A stretch of 64,000 nt of DNA from contig NW_005200680.1 of the NCBI RefSeq assembly GCF_000372725.1, positions 67,470 to 131,469 of the forward strand, in the 5' to 3' direction. Every line of letters starts with the position of its first letter. The stretch's first letter is position 1. Shown piece by piece: positions 27,408 to 36,400 of this stretch. The translations under genes were made by a program, and so were the position numbers. The DNA comes from Emiliania huxleyi CCMP1516 (Eukaryota > Haptophyta > Isochrysidales > Noelaerhabdaceae). The notes beneath the pieces are model-generated. The model saw only the letters and a program-made list of their open reading frames with translations. It did no database searches and was not told the origin of the DNA.

Positions 27408-28886
27408 ATGGCGATGCCGACGGCGGCGGTGGCGTTGGCGGCGACGCCAACGGTGGCGGTGGTGATGGGCGATGTTGGCGGCGGCGGAGACGGTGGTGGC
27501 GGCGGAGACGGTTTTGGCGGTGGAGACGGTGATGGCGGTGGTGGCGGCGAGATGTGGATGGCGGTGGCGAATGGAGACAGCGATGATGGCGGTGGAGTCT
27601 CGCCGGCTCGATCTCGCGTCATCTCGGGTCATCTCGCGTCATCTCGCGTCATCTCGGGTCATCTCGGGTCATCTCGCGTCATCTCGGGTCATCTCGCGTC
27701 ATCTCGCGTCATCTCGGGTCATCTCGCGTCATCTCGCGTCATCTCGGGTCATCTCGCGTCATCTCGCGTCATCTCGGGTCATCTCGCGTCATCTCGCGTC
27801 ATCTCGCGTCATCTCGCTGCATCTCGCGTCATCTCGCGTCATCTCGCGTCATCTCGCGTCATCTCGCGTCATCTCGGGTCATCTCGCGTCATCTCGCGTC
27901 ATCTCGCGTCATCTCGCGTCATCTCGGGTCATCTCGCGTCATCTCGCGTCATCTCGCGTCATCTCGGGTCATCTCGCGTCATCTCGGGTCATCTCGCCGG
28001 CTCGAGCTCGAGAGTCGGATCGACGCGGCAGATCGAGGCGTGGCCTCCGCGCGCGCGCACGAGCTGCGCGCCGCCCTCGCCTAGCCAAGAAAACGCCGCG
28101 CTCAACAACGAAAACAGTCGCCGCGAGCCGCGCGCCGCCCTCGCCGGCGCGCAGCTCGAGCAGCGGCTGCCGCGCCGCGGCCCCCGCGAGGGCCAGCAGA
28201 CCCTCAGCTGTCGCGCCGAGCGCGCCTGAAAACGAACGCTTGCGGGCGTGAGAGAGAGAGTTTTGTGGGACGAGCGGCTCGGGCCTCTGCTGCTCAATGA
28301 GGCCTGAACAAGAAGGTCTGCGATCCCAAGAGAGGTGGGACGAGCGGCGCGGGCCTCTGCTGCTTCGGAGGCCGAGCGTGGTGCAGGACGCGAGCGGCGC
28401 GAGCAGAGTGAAGCCGTCGGGGCGGAGGCGCGGCGGGGCCCGCTCGCCACGCACCGCCTCGCCGCGCAGCAGCCGCAGCAACGCCTCGGTCATCGGCTCC
28501 GCGGCCGCGGAAACGGCTGCCGCCGCGCCGCCGTCGCCGCCGTCGTCGTCGCGAAGCTTGAAGACGCGCGTCGACTTGCCAAAGACGAGCGAGCGGCCGG
28601 CGGCGAGCAGGTGCGGCTTGCGCGGCTCGATTGGCTTGCCCGAGATGTAGGTGCCCTGCGCGGAGCCGAGGTCCGTCACGACGACCGAGCCGGACGCGGA
28701 GACGGTGAGCGTCGCCTGCTCGCGCGAGATGGAGGCGTGCGTGAGGAGGATGTCGGCGACGCCCTCCTGCCGCCCCACCGTGTAGCGCCGCTTGCTCGCA
28801 CTCAGGGCGATGGTCTCGACGATCTCGCCGCCCTTGTAGACGTCCAGGTGTGGCATGAGCGTCGCGGATGGCACCGGAGGCCAATT
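27408..28886 (-). CDS. FHA-domain protein, NIPP1-like (3' end uncertain)
   Basis: The coding frame NWPPVPSATLMPHLDVYKGG, then EIVETIALSASKRRYTVGRQ, runs from about 28886. ATG 28856 is the first clear start, although NWPPVPS upstream suggests an earlier exon. The FHA core is visible: GRQ, SISREQATL, VVVTDLGSAQGTYISGKPIE, PRKPHLLAAGRSLVFGKSTR (residues about 30-105). These match the GR, SxxH-like, and NG/KP positions of phosphothreonine-binding FHA domains. The IEPRKP phrase resembles NIPP1 (PPP1R8). Downstream exons read ATAEGLLALAGAAARQPLLE, then QLVRARGGHASICRVDPTLE. Introns near 28380-28270, 28145-28085 and 28005-27600 have duplicated exon flanks. The C-terminus beyond 27600 is Pro/His-rich and unresolved. 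Confidence 0.65.
27600..28005 (+). repeat. decamer array (ATCTCGCGTC/ATCTCGGGTC)x40 in FHA-gene intron
   Basis: About 40 head-to-tail 10-bp units, with GCGTC and GGGTC variants interspersed. The array is flanked by GCCGGCTCGA at 27602 and 27998, the exon-derived duplication. Confidence 0.95.
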
Positions 28887-29007
28887 CTTGAGTCCTCCGG
28901 CGTCCTCTCGAGGTATCGAGATACACAAAGCGGCCACTCCCCCCCCCCCCCCGCCGCCACCCCACCCACACTTACACACGCAAAGGTGACCCGCACCTTC
29001 CCAACGG

Positions 29008-30715
29008 TCAGCCAAACGGATTCCCGCCCGCGCTCTCCATCTCGGCAAATGGGTTGCTCTCGGCGCTGGCGCCAGAACCCTGCGGCACCGCCACCGCCGC
29101 CGGCTCTGCTGGCGGCGGTCCCAGTGGCGCTCCCAGCGGGTCCAACCCGCCCCCGAGCGGCGACAGCGCAAAATCGCCCCCGAGCGGCGACAGCGCAAAA
29201 TCGGCGCCGCCGTCCTCGTCAAAAGGCGTCATCGCCGCCCCGGACAGCGAGGCGCCACTCATCCCGCCAATTGGCGCCAGCTCGCCGTGACTGCCCGCCG
29301 CACAAAAGGGCGGCGGCGCGGCGCCAAGGTGGGACACGGCGCCGCCAGCACCCGCACCAGCGCCCAGGGGAGCAGCCTCCGGCGGCCAGACCCCCGAAGC
29401 CGACAGCTCCCCAGATAGACTGCACCCTCCGGGGGCCTCTGGCTGCGACGGCACGCCACCGCCGAGCGACGGACCCGCACCGCCGACGCCGAGTCCGAAG
29501 AGGGCGTCGACGTCGTCCGCCGCCGCGCCGCCGCCGCCGCCGCCGCACGAGGCGAGGGAGGAGTGCAACCCGACCGGAGGCGGGAACGCGCCGGCCGTCG
29601 CCGGCGGGGGTGGCGCAGCAGGGGGTGGACACAAGCCGAATCCGTCGAGGAGATCGTCGACGGAGGTCGCGGGGGCGGGGGCGACGGCGGCGGGCGGCGC
29701 GTCGTCAAACACGCCGGCGAGGTCGAAGCCTCCTTCAGCCGCTCCCGCCGACCCTCCGCTGTGCTCGCAAGTCTCGAAGGGGTTCGCCCCTGCGCCGCCG
29801 CCGCCGTTGCCGTTGCCGCCGCCGCCGCCGCCGTGCGGGGCCAGCCGAGTGCTCTCCGCCATTGCCCACGCTAGCTGCTCCTCCTCGCTGGCGCCGGCGC
29901 TGAGCGAGGCCGCCGCCGCAACCGCCGGAGGCGCCGGCGGGGGCGGCGGCGGCGGCGGCCGCCCTGCCGCTGCGCTGCAAACAGCGCCTCCGAAGAGCTC
30001 CTCGAGCGACGCGTCAGCGGTTGGAGCGACCAGCACCGGCACCGCGCCCTGGCCGAGCGCGCCGAGAGAAGATACGTCGGGAAAGGCGTCCTCCTCTGCC
30101 GGCGGCGGCGGCGTTGCGGCGGGCGCGCCGTCCGCGTCATAAATGAGGGAGCGGAGGGCGGCGACGCAGAGGCCGAAGGCCTGCTCGTCGGTGAACGAGA
30201 GGTCGAGCGTCTCCCTCCACGCGGAGGCGCCTGACTCACCACGGACGAGTAAATACCCGCCCTCCTTGCGGCGGCAGCGCTGCGCGCGCACCTCGCAGGA
30301 CAATCGAGAGGGAGAGGTGCCTCTCGCCGCCGGAGGTGCGCGTGCTCTGGTGACGCTGGAAGACGTGCGACTCGCGACCGATGAGCAGCGCCCGCGCGTC
30401 GGCGAGCTGCACCTCCCGCCGCTCGCTCTTTGGACGCAGCTTGGAGACTGGCGGCGCGTCCCATGTCAGGGTGCGCTCGTCGGGCGATAAGGAGAGGACC
30501 GTGGTGCGTGAGATGCCGTTGCGGCCGTGCTTAATGACGCGGCTGCCCGCCTTGAGAGCCGCGATGCCCTCTGCGGCGGCCTGTCCCTGCGCGTGCCGGA
30601 CGCCCTCGCGCGGCGAGTCTGAAGAGGCAGAGGAAGCAGTGCTCGAGCGGCGGCGCGAGAAGGAGACCTTTCGGGCGGCCATGGTGAGGGCCATGACGGC
30701 GGGCTGGGCGGGCAT
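29008..30715 (-). CDS. PH-domain protein with UIM and NPF motifs (endocytic adaptor-like)
   Basis: ATG 30715 (MPAQPAVMALTMAARKVSFS). A PH-like domain of the PLC/lysin-motif type spans about residues 45-180: IAALKAGSRVIKHGRNGISR, TVLSLSPDERTLTWDAPPVS, REVQLADARALLIGRESHVF, and after a break WRETLDLSFTDEQAFGLCVA, ALRSLIYDA. Keeping frame between HLSLSI and EGGYLLV needs a 38-base GT-AG intron (about 30264-30301) or reflects a frameshift. The rest is Gly/Pro-rich and disordered. It holds a ubiquitin-interacting motif (SEEEQLAWAMAESTRL), DDLLDGFGL and DALFGLG-type acidic clusters, and three NPF motifs (ANPFE, SNPFA, GNPFG at the C-terminus). NPF binds EH domains and UIM binds ubiquitin, as in epsin/Eps15 endocytic adaptors. 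Membrane lipid binding by the PH domain would complete the picture; this is inference. Confidence 0.75.
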
Positions 30716-30854
30716 CGAGGTCTCCTTTAGGAGCGGGTTGCTCGGACCAACGCGAGCAGGGTTGGAGGGGACGCGCGCAGACGCGGCTGGGGCAGATTTT
30801 TCTTCTTTCCTGAAGGCCTGACGAGTTTACGTATTCCCGAGAGGGCGTAATGTG

Positions 30855-33092
30855 ATGCGTATGCATATGGGCCGGCTCATATGTTCTTTTTCCTTTTACG
30901 TCGGACAAGACCTCTCGCGCATGTTCCGAAGTGAGGAGCTCCGCTGGCGTGACGAGCCGCAGCGTCGCTGGCGTGAAGAGGAACGGCGCGACGAGCAGCA
31001 ATGGCGGGGCCAGCTGAGATGGCGCGATGAGCGTTGGCCCGCTGAGCGATGGCACAACAAGCATTGGCGAGGCGAACGATGGCCGCATAGTGACGATCGG
31101 CAGGACGATCGGCGCCGCTACAACGATTGTCGGTGCAGAGGCGAGCGCGACTATTACGATCGGCATGATGACTGGCACCACGATCCCAGGCTCGACCATG
31201 ACCGGCGCGACCAGTACCAGCACCAGTGGCAGCCTCATCAGCACAGCAATCGCCGGATGGGTCTGCCGATCCTCAATGACGAGCAGCAGAGCCACGACGC
31301 ACTAATGCGCAATGAGCGCCCCTCGTCTAGCCACTGTGCTAACGGTAGTGGCCAGGTCGACCCTCTCAAGTTGACCGCATACATCTCCCACGCTGGCAGC
31401 GCTGACGCATTGCTCGCGCTCTTTGCTGCCCACAGCACGAGCTTGAACCACATCCACGCTGCGAATCTGTGGAACAAACTGGGCAAGCAGCGCATCGAGC
31501 GGCGGCACGAGGAGCGACTTGAGCAGCTGGTGCAGCGCACGCTCCACCTCGTCTCGTCGTGCGATGCGCGAGCACTGGCGAACATCACCCACGGCGTGGC
31601 AAAGTGCGGCCAGCAGGCGAGCGTGGTGCACCCGTTGTTCGTAGCGGTGGCGGAGGCGGCGGTGCGCGGCGGGCTGGCTGGCTTCAACCCTCAGAACCTG
31701 GCCAACACGGTGTGGGCGTATGCGACGGCGGGCGTGGCTGCGGACGCGCTGTACGCGGCGGTAGCGGAGGCGGCGGTGCGGAGCGGGCTGGCTGGCTTCA
31801 CCCCTCAGAACCTTGCCAACACGGTGTGGGCGTATGCGACGGCGGGCGTGGCTGCGGACGCGCTGTACGCGGCGGTGGCTGAGGCGGTGGTGCGCGGCAG
31901 GCTGGCTGGCTTCAAGCCACAGGAGCTGGCCAACACGGTGTGGGCGTATGCGACGGCGGGCGTGGCTGCGGACGCGCTGTACGCGGCGGTGGCTGAGGCG
32001 GCGGTGCGCAGCGGGCTGACTGGCTTCAACGCTCAGAACCTTGCCAACACGGTATGGGCGTATGCGACGGCGGGCGTGGCTGCGGACGCGCTGTACGTGG
32101 CGGTGGCTGAGGCGGTGGTGCGCGGCAGGCTGGCTGGCTTCAAGCCACAGGAGCTGGCCAACACGGTGTGGGCGTATGCGACGGCGGGCGTGGCAGCGGA
32201 CGCGCTGTACGCGGCGGTGGCGGAGGCGACGGTGCGCGGCAGGCTGGCTGGCTTCAAGCCGCAGGAGCTGGCCAACACAGTGTGGGCGTATGCGACGGCG
32301 GGCGTGGCAGCGGACGCGCTGTACGCGGCGGTGGCTGAGGCGACGGTGCGCAGCGGGCTGGCTGGCTTCAAGCCTCAGGACCTGGCCAACACGGTGTGGG
32401 CGTATGCGACGGCGGGCGTGGCAGCGGACGCGCTGTATGAGGCGGTGGCGGAGGCGGCGGTGCGCGGCGGGCTGGCTGGCTTCACTCCTCAGGCCCTGGC
32501 CAACACGGTGTGGGCGTATGCGACGGCCGACTATTTTCACCAGGCGCTGCTTGCCGACTGCTCGCGTGTGATCAGCGACTCGCTCGCGCGGGATCCCTCA
32601 ATATGGAGCGAGGAGGAGCGCTCTCAGCTGCACCAGTGGCAGCTCTGGCTCTCCCTTGAGCGAGGAGCAGACGGGCAGCAGTACCTCCTCTCCGAGTCCC
32701 AGCGCAAGCTCTGCTGCGACGCCATGCAAGGCACCGAAGTTACGATCTCGCGCTTACAGCGCTCCGTCGCGGCTGCCCTCGCCACCCTCCAGCACGGCTT
32801 CGAGGAGGAGTATCTCGAGCCGCGCACTGGCTACTCGCTCGACCTGGCGCTGCCCTCGTCACGCGTCGGCGTTGAGGTGGACGGCCCGTCTCACTTCTTG
32901 CTGCCCGACGGCCGGGGTGTGCGCAAACCCAACGGTCCCACGCTGCTCAAGCGGCGCCTCCTTGCGGCGGCTGGCTGGAGTGTGATCAGCGTTCCATTCT
33001 ACGAATGGTACGGCTTGATTGCCGATGAGCGGCAAGCCTACCTGGAGAGGGCGGTCGCCCCGCTGTGTAGTAGTGACTGTAGCATTGCTTGA
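30855..33092 (+). CDS. RAP-domain protein with eight 38-residue repeats (OPR-like, organellar RNA-binding)
   Basis: Intronless 745-residue frame. ATGs at 30855, 30861 and 30867 are all possible; the first is taken. The N-terminus is Arg/Trp/His/Asp-rich (RWRDERWPAERWHNKHWRGE). After DPLKLTAYISHAGSADALLA come eight near-identical 38-residue repeats (ANTVWAYATAGVAADALYAA, VAEAAVRSGLAGFTPQNL). The C-terminus has a RAP domain (YSLDLALPSSRVGVEVDGPS, HFL, LKRRLLAAAGWSVISVPFYE, W). Helical-repeat RAP proteins bind and process organellar RNA; the 38-residue period matches octotricopeptide repeats. Compartment not determined: no clean transit peptide is visible. Repeat units are about 95% identical at the DNA level, implying recent expansion or homogenisation. 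Confidence 0.88.
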   Translation: MRMHMGRLICSFSFYVGQDLSRMFRSEELRWRDEPQRRWREEERRDEQQWRGQLRWRDERWPAERWHNKHWRGERWPHSDDRQDDRRRYNDCRCRGERDYYDRHDDWHHDPRLDHDRRDQYQHQWQPHQHSNRRMGLPILNDEQQSHDALMRNERPSSSHCANGSGQVDPLKLTAYISHAGSADALLALFAAHSTSLNHIHAANLWNKLGKQRIERRHEERLEQLVQRTLHLVSSCDARALANITHGVAKCGQQASVVHPLFVAVAEAAVRGGLAGFNPQNLANTVWAYATAGVAADALYAAVAEAAVRSGLAGFTPQNLANTVWAYATAGVAADALYAAVAEAVVRGRLAGFKPQELANTVWAYATAGVAADALYAAVAEAAVRSGLTGFNAQNLANTVWAYATAGVAADALYVAVAEAVVRGRLAGFKPQELANTVWAYATAGVAADALYAAVAEATVRGRLAGFKPQELANTVWAYATAGVAADALYAAVAEATVRSGLAGFKPQDLANTVWAYATAGVAADALYEAVAEAAVRGGLAGFTPQALANTVWAYATADYFHQALLADCSRVISDSLARDPSIWSEEERSQLHQWQLWLSLERGADGQQYLLSESQRKLCCDAMQGTEVTISRLQRSVAAALATLQHGFEEEYLEPRTGYSLDLALPSSRVGVEVDGPSHFLLPDGRGVRKPNGPTLLKRRLLAAAGWSVISVPFYEWYGLIADERQAYLERAVAPLCSSDCSIA

Positions 33093-33440
33093 TGGGGGAG
33101 CGGCCGGGGAGGGGAGGGGCAGCGGTGGCGAGGGGCGGCAGCGAGGGGACGGCAGCAAAGGCGGGTGAGGCGAGGCGCCCGCGCTCCTGCGCGGCGGCCG
33201 AGGGCCCGACGCGACTGCGCCTCCTCTCTCGCTCATAGGCCGCCGCCGTCTACGCCACGCCGGCGGTGCGCGCGTTCTTTTATATCTTTTCCTGTATCAA
33301 TTTGTCAGATGCGGAGAGATATACGAGAAGAGACATGCGCATGTGCATGTGCATATGTGCACCACTATAGTCTGGCTGCATGCGCAAACCAAGACGTACG
33401 AAAGACTTCGGCGTAACAAGAAAACATTTTGCAGCCTGGC
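33093..33440. other. intergenic between convergent genes
   Basis: G-rich then mixed sequence, with no frame. It is shared as the 3' flank of the RAP gene (plus) and the RME-8 homologue (minus). Confidence 0.5.
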
Positions 33441-36400
33441 CTACCGGCTATTCCGCCGCTCCCGCCCCTCAGCCTCGATCCGCTCCCACACGCCCTCGAC
33501 CTGCTCCGCCGCGAGCTGCACCGCCGCCGCGCTCGGGGCCTCGCCCAGCTGCGGCGAACCCGCGGCCGCGCCGGGGAGCAGCGAGCCCACCGCCTGCGCG
33601 AGCACGCCGCGCAGCTCGTCGCGCGCGCCCGCGTTCCACGTCCTGCCCCCCGAGGTGTGCTCCGCGTCGGCGACCGCGACGATGCCGTCGGGCGCCCCCT
33701 CGAGGGCGGCGCGGAAGCCCTGCGTCAGCATCGCGCAGAAGCTGTCCGAGACGACCGCTCCGTGGATTGGATCGGCCACAAGCGACACCGTCACCGCCGC
33801 CGCCGCCGCTCGCAAAGCCTCGCCGCCCTCCCCGCCCTCCCCGCCCTCGCCGCCGAGCAACGCCAGCACCAGCACCAGCAAGCCGCCGCCGTCGACGAGG
33901 GTGCGGACGGCGTGGTGTGAGCGGCGCAGCCAGCCGCCGAGGCTGAGGAGGGCGGGGGGGGCTGCGGCTGGCGCAGAGGCGCAGAGCGCGAGCGGAGCGA
34001 AGACCTCCTCGGGAGAGAGGGCGTCGGCGTGGGCCGCGCTGCGGCAGAGCGTGTCCAGCACCTGAGGACATGTCTCGGACATGTCACGGACGTGTCCTGG
34101 ACATTGCGCTGCGGCAGAGCGTGTCCAGCACCCGCAGCGGCTCCAGAGTGCGCAAGAGCAAGAGGGCGCCGGCCGCGAGCCTGCGCGCCTGCGCCGCCTC
34201 GGCCGCCGCGTGCAGCGGCGGGTGCGCCTCGAGCACGAGGGCGACGGAGGTCCACATCTGCTTCAGGTTGGCGGCGGCGCCCTGCGCCTCGGCGCTCCGG
34301 TGCGCGCCCTCCGCCTGCAAGCGGCCGAGGAAGGCCGCCTCGGCGGAGAGCGCCGCGACGAACGCTTTCAGTAGATCCGCAGCCTCCGTCGGCCCGACGC
34401 CTGCGCCGGACGCCGCGTTGAAGTGCGCCACGTACACTCCGCCCACGCGCAAGCCCCCGCCTGCGTCGGCCACCGGAGGGTGCCGCTCGTCGAGGCCGGC
34501 GGAGCTCCACTCGAAGGCCGCGGGCTGGTCGGAGCTCGCGATCCAAGAGACGAGGGGAGAGAGCTCGACCGCGAGCGCCGCCACCATCGCGTCACGCTCC
34601 GCCGGGCCCCACGCGAGCCGCGCGGACGCGTGGGTCGCGTCGTAGAAGGCCACCGCCGCCGCCGCGCCGCCGCCGCCGCCGCCGCCGCCGCTCGCCGCGT
34701 CAGCGTCCGCGCCATCGGCGCCTCCTGCCGCGAAGAAGCGGGCGACGAGCGGCCGGCAGCTCAAGTGCTCCAGCACGCTAGCCGCCTCCTCGGCCGCCGC
34801 GCCACCGCCGCCGCCGCCGCCGCGCAGCAAAGCGCCGAGGGAGCTGGCCGCCGCCTCGCGAGCCTCGAGCGGCGCAGAGGCGGCGCCAAAGAGGGCGAGC
34901 AGCGAGAGAAGCACGCCGCCGCGCACGAGCCGCGCCGCCGCCGCCGCGCAGCTGCTGCAGAGGCCGCGGAGGGCGAGCACCGCATGCACGGCGACCTCGT
35001 CTCTCGCCGTTGAGTGGAGGAGCAACTGCGCCGCGCAGACGGCGTCGCATGCCCACGGGCCCGGCGAGGCGCGCGCGAGCGCCCGCAGACCGCGCAGCGC
35101 CGGCAGCGCGAGGGGCGGCGCCGCGGTGCGGACAAGCTTGAGGAGCAAGGCGGCGACCCTCGTTGTGTCGGCGGGGCCGTCCGCCGGGCTGGCCGCCGCA
35201 AGGTCGCGCTCCAAGAGGGTGGCGAGGGCGCCAGCCCGGACGCCGAGCGCAGAGCTGAGCGTGTCGTCGGGCTGCACGCCGCTGTACACGCCGCCCGGCG
35301 CTGCGAGCGGCAGCGGCGGGAGGAGGGACAGCTCGGGCGACGCGGCGGCGACCATCGCGGCGAGGAGGCGGCCGCCATCGGGCAGCGGCGGCAGCGGCGT
35401 GCCCGATGGCGGCGCGCCGCCTGCCTGCGCGCCGTACGCGCGAAGGAAGACGCCGAACACCGCCGGCTCGCCGCGCAGCTGTGCAAAGTCCGGCCCCGCC
35501 TCGCGCCACGCCCAGGGCCGCCGCGAGGGGAGCGCGCCGAGGGCGACACGCTGCGACGCAACCTCCGCGTGGAGCGTGTCGCGCATGCTGTCGCTCCAAA
35601 AGACCGTCGCGGAGCTCTCGGTGGCGTGCAGCGTGGCGAGAAAGGCTGCTGGCGAAGCGAGGCGCGTGGCGAGGCCCGGCGTGAGGAACCGTGCGCAGAG
35701 TGATCGCAAAGCCGGCCGCCCCTCGCCGTCCCCGTCGCCGTCCTCGACGACGACCGCACCGCCGCGCGCGTCGCTCAGCAGCCGCAAGCAGCAAGCCGCG
35801 AGCAGCGCCAGCCGCCGCTTGCAGCCGACTCGCCCCCCACTGGCCTCGCCGCCCTCGCCTGCCCCCTCTGCCAGGCAGAGCTCGAGCAGCAGCAGCGGGG
35901 CGCCCGCGTCGGCGGCGGCGAGGGCGAGCGCTTCGTCGGAGGCGGCGAGGCAGAGGCACTCGAGCAAGCGGCAGGCCGCACGAGGCTGCGGCAGCGGCAA
36001 ACCCGCCGCGGGCATCAAGGACAAGAGCACCGCGAGCGTGTCCGGAGCGCTGGCGGCGAGGTCTCGGCGGCCCCGCTGGCTGCCGAGGAGGAGGCAGAGG
36101 CTGCGGAGGAGGCTGCTCACGAGGACGTCCCCGCCCTCCCCGCAGCCCACGCCGCCGCCGACGCTGGCCGTGGTCGCCACGCAGCGCCAGCGGCCGCCGC
36201 TGCGGAGCAGGGGAAGCAGCACCTCCAGCACCGCGGCCGCGGCGCCCATGGAGGCGCACGCCTCCAGGGGAGGGTTCTGGTGCTGTGGGGGTAGGGGAGG
36301 GTTGCCGCCGTCCGACCACTCGCAGGCGGGCCAATCGGGCGGCAAGGCACGCGGCTCGCCGTCGGCCGCGGGAGGCTCCGCCGCCGCGCCGCTGCACGCC

